NCBI GenBank assembly: GCA_959599095.1
Contig: CAUGGC010000013.1
Span: forward strand, 1 to 61,469
Reading direction: 5' to 3'
From: an uncultured Collinsella sp.
GTDB taxonomy: Bacteria > Actinomycetota > Coriobacteriia > Coriobacteriales > Coriobacteriaceae
Length of the DNA: 61,469 nucleotides
In this document: positions 1-9,967 of the stretch, piece after piece
Layout: every line of letters starts with the position of its first letter
How positions within the stretch are numbered: position 1 is the stretch's first letter
Translations under genes and position numbers: made by a program
The notes under the pieces: model-generated
The model's database searches: none
Told to the model about the DNA's origin: nothing
The model's input: only the letters and a program-made list of their open reading frames with translations

Positions 1-20
1 GAGCGGGGGCTCCTGTCTTT

Positions 21-1076
21 TTAGTGCCCTCGGATTGGGTCATAGTGTCTGTCGAGCACGAGCGGCGGAACGTCCGAGAGCGTCTCGATGGTTGCCGGCG
101 TACGATATGTTGCGGCAACGCCGTTGACGACCTCCGCGATACGCTCCTTGAGATGAGTCATGAGCTCGACATCGAAGCCGCGCAACGTTCCCTCGAGCAC
201 GCAGGTGTCGGGGATGACGTTGGCCGCCAGACCGCCAGCGAACTTACCCACGGTAAGCGCGACCTCCTTGGCCGCCGGCACCTCGCGAGAGATAAGCTCC
301 TGAAGCGCCAGGTGCACATGCACGCCGGCCGTGATGGGGTCGATGCAAATCTCGGGGCTGGAACCGTGGCCACCCTTGCCCTGGAGCGTGATGCGAAAGC
401 CGTACACGCCCGAGAGCGCCGGACTCCCATAGAGCACTAGGCCGAGCGGCGACTGGCTGTTGACGTGCATGGCAAAAGCCGCCTGAGGACGCGGGTTCTC
501 GAGCAAGCCGTCGGCGATGGCAGCGCGTGCCCCCTCAAAGGTCTCCTCACCCGGCTGGAACAGCAGTTTGACGGTGGCATTGGCGTCGACAAGCTCGGCC
601 TCGCGGGCCTTGAGCAAACGGGCCGCGCCGAGCAGCGCCGTCGCATGCATATCGTGGCCACAAGCGTGCATGCAGCCGTTGGTGGAAGCGAAAGGCTCGC
701 CCGATTCCTCGACAACGGGCAGAGCATCCATGTCGCCGCGAAGCATGATAACCGTACCGGCCTGCTCGTCCGCGCACGCACCATTGCCCTGAGCAGCCGC
801 GGCCGCACCGGCACCGATCAGGCCAACAACACAGGAGCCGTCGACAAGCGTGGTATAGGGAATGTCCATCTCGTCCAAACGTGCCTGGATATAGGCAGAC
901 GTCTGCGGAAGATTGTTACCGAGCTCGGGCGTCTGATGGAGATCGTGGCGCCATGCGGCAAGCTCACCGGCAAATGCCTGGGCTTCTTTGACCAGGCCAT
1001 CGCCGATAGCGGTCTGCGCCGCTGTGGTAGCCTGAGGCGCTGGTTGCGGTTGAAGATCGGACAGAGCTGGTGCCAT
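21..1076 (-). pseudogene. M20 family amidohydrolase/peptidase, C-terminally truncated
   Basis: Resembles the M20D metal-dependent amidohydrolases (hippurate/amino-acid amide hydrolases). Visible are the HACGHDMH metal-site motif, QPGEET with the catalytic/metal glutamates, and the dimerisation-domain motif GGHGSSPE. The ATG at 1076 follows a good ribosome-binding site (GGAGG); an in-frame extension further upstream has no such site and is not used. The frame stops after about 351 residues, right after the segment that normally leads back into the catalytic domain. The last part of the family fold, including the SEDF motif and the final histidine metal ligand, is missing. Family members usually run 380-400 residues. 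Either a frameshift or premature stop lies near base 21, with the remainder outside the window, or the gene is dead. Confidence 0.75.
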
Positions 1077-1106
1077 AGATGCCCTCCAGTAACGTTTTTG
1101 CAGCAC

Positions 1107-1128
1107 GCACTTTGATAGCGTAAAGTGC
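1107..1128. promoter_or_regulatory. Operator-like inverted repeat upstream of the M20 gene
   Basis: GCACTTT and its exact complement AAAGTGC are separated by 8 bases, about 30 bases before the M20 start codon. The size and place suit a repressor site over the promoter. The binding protein is unknown. Confidence 0.35.
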
Positions 1129-1153
1129 AAGGCACAACTGTAAGGGCATAACA

Positions 1154-1180
1154 TAAAAAATGCCGCCCTGGAAGGGCGGC
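1154..1180 (-). terminator. Rho-independent terminator after the EamA gene
   Basis: A 7-bp GC stem (GCCGCCC/GGGCGGC, 5-base loop) is followed on the minus strand by a run of six T. It begins 12 bases after the EamA stop codon. Confidence 0.85.
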
Positions 1181-1192
1181 GCAACAAGTTGT

Positions 1193-2176
1193 TTACAATT
1201 GCGGGCGAGATTTTCGGCGCAAGAAATCGAAATGCGTCTCGCTCAAGATAATCGACAGGAAGATGAGCGCAAAGCCGGCAAGCAGGCGCGAGGTGAGCGC
1301 CTCCCCCATCAACAACACCGAGAACAGCACACCCGAGGGCGACTCCATCGAAAGAAGCAGCGAGCCCGTCGAGGCCGGGACGTGCGCCAGACCGACGTTT
1401 TGGATGAGCAGTGCCACGCACGTGCAGCCCACCGAGAGGAAGACCATCACGCCGATAAAACTCGGCGTCCACACGGACGCGGGCGCTTGGGTCTCGAATA
1501 GCAACGACGTTGCTAAGCTCAAGACGCCATTGCCCACAAACATCCAAAACGTGATGACGTTGATATCCATCTTGCGGCCATACTTGGCGGTCACCGCCAT
1601 CTGGATAGCAAAGAAGACCGCGCCGCCCAGCGTGATGACATCTCCAGCATTGAACTCGACGCTATCGAGTGCCACCAGGCCAATGCCCGCCAGGCACAGC
1701 AACGCGGCGCCCAAGTTGTAACGGGTAAGCCTTTCTCCGCTCAGGACATAGCTCGCAAACGGCACGAGGATGCAATAGGTACCCGTCAAAAATGCACTCT
1801 TGCCCGCCGTGGTCTGTGCCAGGCCAATCGTCTGCAAACCGTACGCGCCCCACATAAGTGCGCCCATACCAAGCCCGACGATAAGGTTGCGAGCATTAAA
1901 GTGTGCGATGATGCGTTTGCGGAAGATGGCGAACATAACCAGTGATGCCGGGAGAAAGCGAACGTAGACCAGCTCGAACACCGGAACGGTATCGAGCGCA
2001 TCCTTCATGGTGGTAAAGGAATAGCCCCAGATGACCGCCACCGAAAGCAGCAAGAACTTCCAGAAGAACGGAGAACGCGCGCCGGCGCCGCGGGAGGTGC
2101 CGCCGGCGCCCAAATCCTCACGGGCTACAGGGCTATCGGGCAAGTTTTCGATTTCATTGGCAGCGTATTGGGCCAT
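1193..2176 (-). CDS. EamA/DMT-family membrane transporter
   Basis: A 327-residue protein of the drug/metabolite transporter superfamily (two EamA repeats, about ten membrane helices). Typical features are the first-helix motif with WGYSFTTMKDAL, the segment ARNLIVGLGMGALMWGAY, and a second repeat ending in a basic tail. Members export metabolites, amino acids or drugs; the substrate cannot be read from sequence. The ATG at 2176 is preferred because GAGG lies 7 bases upstream; a longer start at 2191 lacks a site. It is probably transcribed alone, between terminators on both sides. Confidence 0.85.
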   Translation of the reverse strand: MAQYAANEIENLPDSPVAREDLGAGGTSRGAGARSPFFWKFLLLSVAVIWGYSFTTMKDALDTVPVFELVYVRFLPASLVMFAIFRKRIIAHFNARNLIVGLGMGALMWGAYGLQTIGLAQTTAGKSAFLTGTYCILVPFASYVLSGERLTRYNLGAALLCLAGIGLVALDSVEFNAGDVITLGGAVFFAIQMAVTAKYGRKMDINVITFWMFVGNGVLSLATSLLFETQAPASVWTPSFIGVMVFLSVGCTCVALLIQNVGLAHVPASTGSLLLSMESPSGVLFSVLLMGEALTSRLLAGFALIFLSIILSETHFDFLRRKSRPQL

Positions 2177-2243
2177 GGAACATCCTCGCACTCAATCTGG
2201 GCGTGGTGTCCGCACGCGTATGGCTGCGTGCCGCCTCATGGTC

Positions 2244-2280
2244 AAATAAAAACAGGGCGCACCGGACCCCCGGCACGCCC
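2244..2280 (-). terminator. Terminator after the YhgE/Pip operon
   Basis: The hairpin GGGCG..CCGG/CCGG..CGCCC with a 4-base loop is followed on the minus strand by TGTTTTTATTTG. It lies about 100 bases after the stop of the downstream YhgE gene. The EamA promoter must therefore lie between here and 2176; TTGACC with a weak -10 17 bases on is the only candidate I see. Confidence 0.6.
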
Positions 2281-2377
2281 CGCTACTGTAGCAACAACCA
2301 GCGTTGCATCGCAATCCAGCATAATAAAGTGTCAAACTGGAAGACCTCGATGTTCTGACAGCGTTTACGTGGCTGAA

Positions 2378-4567
2378 CTAAATCAATTTGGTCGACTCCA
2401 GCTTTTCGATGATCCAGTCGTTGGCTTTGATGACCGGGCGGCGGAAGACGACGCCCAGTGCCAGCGACGGAATCAGATAGCTCGCCAGAATGCCCAGCTC
2501 AATCCAGTACTCCATATGGTAGGCACCGGCCATGGCGGCATGCATGGCGTTGATGCCGTGGGTGAACGGCAGGAACGGATAGATCGCCTGGAACACAGGG
2601 CCCGTCATCTCGATGGGGAACGTACCGCCCGAACCGCCGACCTGCATGACCAGCAACACGACGGCGAGCGCCTTGCCGATATCGCCAAACGACACGGTGA
2701 GCGTGTAGACGATATTGGAGAACACGAGACTCGCGACCCAGCCCGCCAGCACAAACTGCAGCGGGTCGTCGCACTGGATGCCAAAGAACAGGATGTCGCC
2801 CGCGCACACGAGCGTTGCCTGCAGCAGGGCCAGACCGCCAAAGAACAGGTAGCGGCCCAGGTAGATCTCGTGCAGGCGCACGGGGATGAGCTCGTTGATG
2901 AGCTCATCGTCAACCGAGACCTTCATCATGGCCGCCAGCACGATCGAGCCGACCCATAGCGACAGAATCGTGTAGAACGGTGCCATGGCCGAACCGTAGT
3001 TACGAATCGGATAGACCGGCTTGCGATCGAGCGCGACGGGGCCGGAAAGCGACACGGCCAAACCCTCGGGGTCGTTGCCAATCATCGTCTTGATCGTGGC
3101 AAGGTCGTCCGACATCAGGGCGCCATCGAGCTCGTCCTTAAACGCGCTGATCTTGTCCGACGCCTCGCCCAGCTGATCGGAAGCCTTGTTGACCAGCTTT
3201 GCAGCCTTGGAGAGGCCCTTTGCCAGCGAACCGGATGCGTCGGTCAGGCCGTCTACGGCGCTATCCAGATCGCCCGAGATGCCATCGAGCGAGTCCAGGA
3301 TGCCCGAAACCGTCTTCTTGAGCTCCTTGGCCTTAACCGAGAACGTGGAATCGTAGTCGGACTTGGCGCCAGAAATGCCCGCCTTGGCATCGGCGATGGC
3401 CTGATCGACCTCGGCACGCGTGCTGTTGACCTCTGCCATGCTGTCAGAAAGGGACTTAGCAGTTGCCGTCAGGTCCTTGGCGTTGTTGCGATACTCCACC
3501 GCGATCCTGCCCAGCGATGTTGCCACAGATTTAAGGCTCTCCTGGAGCTTTTCGTCACTGAACTGCTCGGCAAAGCCGCGGAGCTGGTCGGCCGTGGCGT
3601 CGATATCGTCGGCACGTGTATTGAGCGCCGCCGCGGCATCGTTGAGCTGAGACACCGTAAGGTCGACATGCTGATTCGCGGCATCGAATGCCTTCGCAAG
3701 CTCGGCGGACACGTTGTCGAACGAGCCCGCGCTTCCGTCAATCGCGGCGTTGATGGCGTCGTTGGCGGCCTTCAGCGCTTCTTTGGAATCGCTCATGCCG
3801 CTCTTGGCATGCTCCATCAACTGCTTGGTCGACTCATCGACCGTACCCGTCTGCTGGAGCATACCGCTCGCCGACGTCAACGAATCGGACGTAGAGCTCA
3901 AAATGCCCGCCAGCGACGAAGCATTAGCCTGAACGTCTTGCAGGTCCCCAATCGAATCGCCGAGCGTCGAGGACAGGTTGGCGATAAAGTTGCTGACCTG
4001 GTCGGTGCTCATGTAATCGAGCAGGCTGGACACCGTCTTAAGACCGATGCTCGTAATGGTCTCGGTAAAAGATTCGTTAACCTGGTTCTGAACGGCGCTC
4101 GAACCCTTCTCGGTCACGATCTGCGCGATGGCGTTGGCCTTCTGATTCTCGTAAAACTCGATATCGGCATGCTTAACGTCGGTCGAAAAGAGCGTCATCA
4201 TATCGGCACTAAACGTCTTAGGGATAACGACAGCCGCATAGTATGCGCCCGATTTGACGCCCTCGATGGCCTTTTCTCGATCGTTGAGCACAACCCAGTC
4301 GAAGTTCTCGTTGCCGCGCAGGGTGGCGGTCACGTTTTCGCCCACGTTGACCTCGACGGGGATCAGATCGCTCTCGTAACCCTCATCGGTGTTGACCACG
4401 GCGATCTTAAGATTGCCGGTGTTGCCGTACGGATCCCAGCTGCCGGCGATGTTAAACCACGCGTACAGGCACGGTACGATAATGAGGCCCATCACGACAA
4501 CCAAGCCGATTACGGAGCGAGACACGTTTTGGACATCGCGCTTAAACAGATGCAGGATGTTCTTCAT
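2378..4567 (-). CDS. YhgE/Pip family membrane protein (second gene of pair)
   Basis: A 729-residue protein with the hallmark YhgE/Pip layout. One membrane helix near residues 20-40 runs into the signature CLYAWFNI..WDPYGNT. A long outside region (about 60-520) follows, rich in Ala/Ser/Asp with heptad-like coiled coil. About six membrane helices related to ABC-2 permeases fill residues 545-715. The family includes the Lactococcus phage infection protein Pip and ESX/type VII-associated proteins; the general function is unsettled, with export or envelope roles proposed. It starts immediately after the stop of its larger paralogue (TAAATG), so the two are co-transcribed and perhaps form a heteromer. 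Confidence 0.88.
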   Translation of the reverse strand: MKNILHLFKRDVQNVSRSVIGLVVVMGLIIVPCLYAWFNIAGSWDPYGNTGNLKIAVVNTDEGYESDLIPVEVNVGENVTATLRGNENFDWVVLNDREKAIEGVKSGAYYAAVVIPKTFSADMMTLFSTDVKHADIEFYENQKANAIAQIVTEKGSSAVQNQVNESFTETITSIGLKTVSSLLDYMSTDQVSNFIANLSSTLGDSIGDLQDVQANASSLAGILSSTSDSLTSASGMLQQTGTVDESTKQLMEHAKSGMSDSKEALKAANDAINAAIDGSAGSFDNVSAELAKAFDAANQHVDLTVSQLNDAAAALNTRADDIDATADQLRGFAEQFSDEKLQESLKSVATSLGRIAVEYRNNAKDLTATAKSLSDSMAEVNSTRAEVDQAIADAKAGISGAKSDYDSTFSVKAKELKKTVSGILDSLDGISGDLDSAVDGLTDASGSLAKGLSKAAKLVNKASDQLGEASDKISAFKDELDGALMSDDLATIKTMIGNDPEGLAVSLSGPVALDRKPVYPIRNYGSAMAPFYTILSLWVGSIVLAAMMKVSVDDELINELIPVRLHEIYLGRYLFFGGLALLQATLVCAGDILFFGIQCDDPLQFVLAGWVASLVFSNIVYTLTVSFGDIGKALAVVLLVMQVGGSGGTFPIEMTGPVFQAIYPFLPFTHGINAMHAAMAGAYHMEYWIELGILASYLIPSLALGVVFRRPVIKANDWIIEKLESTKLI

Positions 4568-7384
4568 TTATGCCTCACCTCCTTTGGAGTGCTTGCCGAG
4601 CGGGGCGTTCTTTTCATTCATCACAAACGTGTCATCCCCGTTCTCGGGCACATGGGCCGCATCGCGATGACCACATTGGTTGACAGCCTGAGTCTTGGGT
4701 TCAGACCCCCGCTCGCTCGCATTCAAGCCGAACATGCGACGAGCGGCCGGAATGGCGGCCGTGTGCTCGCGCATCTCGCGGCGCAGGTCCTCATCCGAAA
4801 GCGCCGAGATGCGCATCTGGGTGTTGAGGCTCGAGCGGATGTACTCGATATTGATAAGCCAGCCGCAGATGGCAATAACCGAGATGATCCAAATGACAAG
4901 CAGGATGATCTTGCCGTTATTGTCGATATCGAGAACCGTCGACAGGACAAAGAGCAGGACCTGAACGCCCACCACGGCGGCAAAACCGCCCTTGATGTAG
5001 TACGGGTAGCGATGTTCAAAGGCGACCGCATGATCGAGCAGTTCGCGACGGTACGAATCGGAATCGAGCATGACACGCATGGCCGTGCGCAGCGAGTAGC
5101 GCTGGCGCGGCAGGTCGTTGGACTCGCAGATCATCATACCCGTCGTGGAAAGCTGTTTATCAAAGAGCAGGTTAAGGTTGAGCAGCAGCGGACGCAGCTG
5201 CAGACCGATAAAGAGCGCCACGATCAAGAACACGCCCAGAATGCACAGGTTAAACAGGTAGTTAAACGAGTACATGCCGCCGACCGTCTCGCGCAGCAGA
5301 TTGATGCCGTAGGTAAAGGGCAGCAGCGGGTGCAGCCACTGGAAGAAGCCGGGCATCATCTCGATGGGATACATGCCCGACGAACCCGGAATCTGCACGA
5401 TGACGAGAATGACGCCGATTGCCTTGCCGATGTGCTTAAACGTAGTGGACAGCGCATAGATGATATTGACGTAGGTGAACGAGATGGCGATGCCGCCCAG
5501 CACGAACAGCAGCGGGTTGATGCACTGCACGCCAATCACCAGATCGCCTACCGTAACGATGGTGGCCTGGAGCGCGCCCAGGATCACCAGGAGCATCCAA
5601 CGGCCGAAGTAGCCCTGGCGCGCCGTAAAGCTGCCAATGCCCTCGCGATCGACCTCGAGCTTGTAGATGGCGATGAGTACGTAACCGCCCACCCAAAGCG
5701 CCAGATTGGTGTAGAAGGGAGCGATGCCCGAGCCAAAGCTCTTGACCGGATAGATCGACTTGGACGTCAGCTCGACCGGAGAGGCCATGAAATCTGCCAC
5801 GTCATTGACATCGACGCCCATAAGGTCGGCGAGCTCGCCCATAGACTCAGAGGTCTGCAGCGCCGCGATGTCATTGGCTGCGGTCGCAAGCTTGTCCTGG
5901 ACCTTGGCAAGCGAGGAATCGGTCTGGGACAGCGTGGTCTTGGCCTGGCCGAGCGTAGCGTTAAGCTGCGAAAGCGTACCGCGCGCACTTGCAATAGTAG
6001 GCGTGAGGCCAGACACGATTCCCGTCAGATCACCCGAGACGGCGGCAAATGAATCAAGCGCGCTCGAGGCCTTCGGCAGCGCGTTTTGACCCAGGTCCGT
6101 CTGGGCCTGGCCAAGGTTGGTCGCACCGGTCTGGATTGCGTTATTGATAGCGTCGCTGGCGCCCGAGACAGCCGCGGCGTCATTCGCCATGGCGCTCGAC
6201 TGCGCAGACAGACCGTCCTTGATGCTCTGAAGCTTTTCATTCTGCTCGCGGAGCAAATCGATGGTCGATACAATGCGCGCGTCAATTTCCTTGGAACCTG
6301 TCGACGTGTCATTAACGAGAATTTCCAAGTGCCCGATAACGGCCTTATTGTGGTCGATCGTCGCTTGGAGAGACTCAAGCGAGTTGTCGATGCGGGTGGT
6401 CGTAGATGTGACCGCGCCCGTCAGCTTGCCAATCGCAGCGTTCGCGGAGGCTGACGTCTTGGTGAGCGCAAGGCTGCCTTCCGAGAGTGCCTTGGAGAGC
6501 GAGGCGACAGAGTTGCCCGCCGTAGCGCGCGCCTCGCCCAGCAGGTCATTGCCCTGAGCGATTGCCTGCGTTAGAGAGAGCGTCTGACCCTGCAGGCCCG
6601 CCAACGCGGCATCAGCCGAGGCGATAGCGCCACTCGTCTTATCGATGGCGGCATTCATGTCGCCAATCGAATCGCGCACCTCACCCAAGGTACCGGATGC
6701 CTCTGATACCGAACCAGCCAACGAATTCTGAGTCTGGGTTGCCTTGTCCTTTAAATCGACCCCGGCATCCTTGGCGATGCTGGCAACGGTCTCGCCCACT
6801 GTGGAGACAAATTCCGAGTTGATCTGCTCCTCGATGGTGCTTGCACCGGTGTCGGTAACCTTGGGCGCAATAGCACTCTTCTTCTCATTGACGTAGTACG
6901 TAAGCTTGGGCTGATGGTAGTTGCCGTCGAGCATCGAGACCAGGTTATCCGAGAAGTTCTTAGGGATTACGATGGCCGCATAGTACTCACCGCTCTCGAC
7001 GCCCTCCTTGGCGTCGGCCGCCGAATCGACGAAGGTCCAGCCCAGCTGATCGTTCTCCTTGAGCTGATCGACGACCTGGTCGCCCGCGTTGAGCTCGCCC
7101 ACCAAGTCGTTTTGGGTGCCCCGATCGTTGTTGGCGATGGCAATCTTGATACCCTGGGTGTTTCCGTACGGATCCCAGTTAGCCACGATGTTGTACCAGG
7201 CATACAGCGAGGGAATGACGCACACGCCCAAAGTAACCACCAGGGCGACGGGGTTCACGAGCAATCGCTTGATGTCGCGCTTAAAGATCGCAAAGGAGAC
7301 CTTTGCGTTGGATAGTTTGCTGCCGAGACTCACGCTTGGACCATCCATCCTATCGTTGAATCGAATCGTACTATCGACAACCAT
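4568..7384 (-). CDS. YhgE/Pip family membrane protein, long form (first gene of pair)
   Basis: The second YhgE/Pip paralogue, about 938 residues from the ATG at 7384. It shows the N-terminal helix and SLYAWYNI..WDPYGNT signature, a long coiled-coil outside region, then ABC-2-like helices. Unlike its partner it has an extra C-terminal part of about 190 residues, containing two more membrane helices (VVGVQVLLFVLS and IILLVIWIISVIAI) and a cytosolic tail. The start is uncertain: TTG 7417, ATG 7384 and ATG 7348 are all in frame and none has a clear ribosome-binding site. A possible promoter (TGTACG, 17 bases, TATATT) ends near 7445, which would allow any of them. Confidence 0.85.
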   Translation of the reverse strand: MVVDSTIRFNDRMDGPSVSLGSKLSNAKVSFAIFKRDIKRLLVNPVALVVTLGVCVIPSLYAWYNIVANWDPYGNTQGIKIAIANNDRGTQNDLVGELNAGDQVVDQLKENDQLGWTFVDSAADAKEGVESGEYYAAIVIPKNFSDNLVSMLDGNYHQPKLTYYVNEKKSAIAPKVTDTGASTIEEQINSEFVSTVGETVASIAKDAGVDLKDKATQTQNSLAGSVSEASGTLGEVRDSIGDMNAAIDKTSGAIASADAALAGLQGQTLSLTQAIAQGNDLLGEARATAGNSVASLSKALSEGSLALTKTSASANAAIGKLTGAVTSTTTRIDNSLESLQATIDHNKAVIGHLEILVNDTSTGSKEIDARIVSTIDLLREQNEKLQSIKDGLSAQSSAMANDAAAVSGASDAINNAIQTGATNLGQAQTDLGQNALPKASSALDSFAAVSGDLTGIVSGLTPTIASARGTLSQLNATLGQAKTTLSQTDSSLAKVQDKLATAANDIAALQTSESMGELADLMGVDVNDVADFMASPVELTSKSIYPVKSFGSGIAPFYTNLALWVGGYVLIAIYKLEVDREGIGSFTARQGYFGRWMLLVILGALQATIVTVGDLVIGVQCINPLLFVLGGIAISFTYVNIIYALSTTFKHIGKAIGVILVIVQIPGSSGMYPIEMMPGFFQWLHPLLPFTYGINLLRETVGGMYSFNYLFNLCILGVFLIVALFIGLQLRPLLLNLNLLFDKQLSTTGMMICESNDLPRQRYSLRTAMRVMLDSDSYRRELLDHAVAFEHRYPYYIKGGFAAVVGVQVLLFVLSTVLDIDNNGKIILLVIWIISVIAICGWLINIEYIRSSLNTQMRISALSDEDLRREMREHTAAIPAARRMFGLNASERGSEPKTQAVNQCGHRDAAHVPENGDDTFVMNEKNAPLGKHSKGGEA

Positions 7385-7534
7385 TGTACGTAGGCGCTTT
7401 AGCGTCTCGAAGCACAATGGTATTGAGTTTTGCGGGCAGCAATATACTACGAAGATTAGTTAACGTACAGTTGTACAGTATCTCAAATTTCAGCAGGTCA
7501 CAAAACCACAACCCGCACAAATTAGCAATCCGAA

Positions 7535-7591
7535 TAGTCATCGGGGGCATTCTTATAACGACTAGTCATTTAAGAACGTCCCCGATGACTA
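7535..7591. repeat. Intergenic inverted repeat upstream of the YhgE pair
   Basis: The 12-base arms TAGTCATCGGGG (7535-7546) and CCCCGATGACTA (7580-7591) are perfect complements. A further TTCTTA/TAAGAA pairing lies inside, around an AT-rich centre. The right arm contains AACGTCCCC, related to the short gene-end motif seen at 9968-10012 and 61410. Function unknown. Confidence 0.6.
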
Positions 7592-7634
7592 CTTTGAACC
7601 ACGGAAGCGTCGCAGGTTGAGTATAAGTCAGCGA

Positions 7635-7733
7635 AAACGCCCCTAAGCGAGCAAGGTGACGTGAAAGAGGAGGGAAGCGTACTTCGGTACGCGACCGACG
7701 ATTGAACGTCACCTTGCTCGCTTAGGGGCGTTT
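7635..7733. repeat. Long palindromic repeat, family A copy 1 (3' of htpG)
   Basis: Two perfectly complementary 28-base arms (7635-7662 and 7706-7733) enclose a 43-base centre. The centre contains GAAAGAGGAG, the small hairpin GCGTACTTCGGTACGC (7677-7692) and CGACGATTGA. It sits 43 bases after the htpG stop on the minus strand. No T-run follows, so it is not a standard terminator. A second copy with the same centre but different arms lies at 58141-58229. Confidence 0.85.
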
Positions 7734-7776
7734 GCAGCGTCGGCAGGTCCGCCGTTCGTTAGAACGGCGGAACCAA

Positions 7777-9801
7777 TTACATAAGTTCGCAGACAGCCGC
7801 CGCAAAGGCAACGGGGTCCTCAGGGAGGATGCCCTCGACCAGCAGAGCCTGGTCATAGAGCAGACCGGAGTACTGCTTGATCTTGTCGGCGTCGCCTGCC
7901 TTCTGGGCAGCGACAAGCTTGTCGAAGACCGGGTGCTTGGCGTTGAGCTCGAGCACGCGCTGGCTCTTGGGCATGCCGTCGGGCGCGCCCTCGGGTCCCT
8001 TCTGGAGCACCTTCTCCATCTCAAGCGAAAGCGGGCCCTCGGTGGTGATGCAAGCGGGGGCATCGGTCAGGCGCGCGGAGACGGCAACTTTCTCGACCTT
8101 GTCACCGAGCGCCTCCTTCATAGCGCTAAAGAGGTCCTCGTTCTCCTTGGTGGCGTCCTCGGCCTCCTTCTTCTCGTCCTCGGTCGCCAGGTCAAGATCA
8201 CCGGTCGCAACGTTCTTGAGCTCCAGATGACGATCCTCGACCTCGGGCTCGGCACCGTCGGCCACGGCCTTTTCGGCAGCCTCGCGGGCAGCATCGTCCT
8301 CGTAGATCTTGGGCATATCGGCGGCAACGTATTCACGCATAGCCTGGAACGTGAACTCATCCACATCCTGCGTCAGCAGCAGCACGTCATAGCCGCGCTC
8401 GAGCACGCCCTTCACCACGGGCATCTTGGCCAAGCGCTCACGCGAGTCGCCGGCGGCGTAGTAGATGGCCTCCTGATCCTCGGGCATGCCCTTGGCATAC
8501 TCGGCCAGGGTAATCATCTTCTGCTCCTTGGCAGACCAGAACAGTAGCAGGTCGGCGAGCTCATCGGCCTTCATGCCATAGCTCGAGTAGATGCCATACT
8601 TAAGGCCGCGGCCAAAGTTCTCAAAGAACTTCTCGTAGGCCTCGCGGTCGTTGTCGCGCATGTCCTCAAGATCGGCGGTAATCTTCTTTTCCACGCGCTT
8701 GGCGATGGCCTTGAGCTGACGGTTCTGCTGCAGCGTCTCGCGCGAGATGTTGAGCGACACGTCGGCGGAATCCACGACGCCGCGGACAAAGTTATAGTAG
8801 TCGGGCAGCAGGTCGTCGCACTTCTCCATAATCAGCACGTTGGAGCTGTAGAGCGCCAGGCCCTTCTCGTAATCCTTGCTGTACAGATCGAACGGCGCGC
8901 GACCCGGTACAAACAGCAGGGCGTCATACTCGAGCGTGCCCTCGGCATGAAAGCTGATGGTGCGCGCAGGATCATCAAAGTCGTGGAACGTGGTCTTGTA
9001 GAACTCGTCGTAGTCCTTCTGCTCAACGTCGGAGCTGCGCTTTTTCCAAATCGGCGTCATGGAGTTGATGGTCTCGAGCTCCTGGTAGTCCTCGTACTCG
9101 GGCTTGTAGTCGTCGCCGGCGTCCTCGGGCTTGGGTTTCTGGCGGCTCTTGGACACCATCATCTGAATCGGGTAGCGCACATAGTTGCTGTACTGCTGAA
9201 TCAGGCTCTTGAGGCCCCACTCGGTCAGGAAGCGATCGTAGGTCTCGGCCTCGCCGTCGGCGTCGAGCTTCTCGTTCTCGCGCAGCGTCAGGATGACATC
9301 GGTACCGTGCTCAGCACGCTCGCCATCCTCGATGGTGTAGCCCTCAAGACCGTCGGACTCCCAAACGTGGGCGATATCCTCGCCATAAGCGCGGCTGACG
9401 ACCTTCACGTGGCTGGCGACCATAAAGGCGGAGTAGAAACCCACGCCAAACTGACCGATGATGTCGACATCGGAACCCTGCTGCTCGGCGTTCTCAGTCT
9501 TAAACTCCTCGGAGCCGGAATGGGCGATGGTGCCCAGATTGCGCTCGAGCTCCTCGGCGGTCATGCCGATACCGTTATCCGAAATGGTGATGGTACGGGC
9601 ATCTTTATCAAAGGAAACACGAATAGCCAGGTCGCCCTGGTCGAGCTTGACGCTCGGGTCCTGCAGGCTCTTAAAGTTGAGCTTATCGACGGCATCGCTC
9701 GCGTTGGAGATAAGCTCGCGCAGGAAGATTTCCTTATTGGTGTAGATGGAGTTGATCATGAGGTCGAGCAGTTTTTTGCTCTCGGTCTTAAATTGACGCA
9801 T
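7777..9801 (-). CDS. htpG: Molecular chaperone HtpG (bacterial Hsp90)
   Basis: A 674-residue Hsp90. The N-terminal GHKL ATPase domain shows the E-L-I-S-N-A-S-D-A helix (about residues 29-37), DNGIGM, and GQFGVGFYSAFMVA. The middle domain carries the conserved R of NISRE(T)LQQ, and a C-terminal dimerisation domain follows. An acidic insert between middle and C-terminal parts (around 540-575, rich in E/D/K) makes it slightly longer than E. coli HtpG. The ATG at 9801 has AAAGGA 7 bases upstream. It is a cytosolic ATP-dependent folding chaperone. I find no CIRCE or HAIR site upstream, only AT-rich promoter-like DNA at 9885-9945. It is probably monocistronic. Confidence 0.97.
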   Translation of the reverse strand: MRQFKTESKKLLDLMINSIYTNKEIFLRELISNASDAVDKLNFKSLQDPSVKLDQGDLAIRVSFDKDARTITISDNGIGMTAEELERNLGTIAHSGSEEFKTENAEQQGSDVDIIGQFGVGFYSAFMVASHVKVVSRAYGEDIAHVWESDGLEGYTIEDGERAEHGTDVILTLRENEKLDADGEAETYDRFLTEWGLKSLIQQYSNYVRYPIQMMVSKSRQKPKPEDAGDDYKPEYEDYQELETINSMTPIWKKRSSDVEQKDYDEFYKTTFHDFDDPARTISFHAEGTLEYDALLFVPGRAPFDLYSKDYEKGLALYSSNVLIMEKCDDLLPDYYNFVRGVVDSADVSLNISRETLQQNRQLKAIAKRVEKKITADLEDMRDNDREAYEKFFENFGRGLKYGIYSSYGMKADELADLLLFWSAKEQKMITLAEYAKGMPEDQEAIYYAAGDSRERLAKMPVVKGVLERGYDVLLLTQDVDEFTFQAMREYVAADMPKIYEDDAAREAAEKAVADGAEPEVEDRHLELKNVATGDLDLATEDEKKEAEDATKENEDLFSAMKEALGDKVEKVAVSARLTDAPACITTEGPLSLEMEKVLQKGPEGAPDGMPKSQRVLELNAKHPVFDKLVAAQKAGDADKIKQYSGLLYDQALLVEGILPEDPVAFAAAVCELM

Positions 9802-9967
9802 GTGCAGTCCTTTCGCGCTACCCCCGTCCGCAAAAACGGCCCGGTTGCCCGAGCCGCATTGCAGACCTGCTATGTTCAGACTTAGATTTTATAACCCATT
9901 AGCGCGCATATATACATACGGAATCGAAAAACTGTATGTCCAAACGCTCTGATGCGCCAATTGCCAA

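Noticed and set aside
7635..7733. Family A palindrome as a normal htpG terminator
   Set aside because: Stem is very long, no T-run follows on either strand, and the centre is conserved at another site.
9880..9960. Heat-shock operator (CIRCE or HAIR) upstream of htpG
   Set aside because: No matching inverted repeat found on reading both strands.
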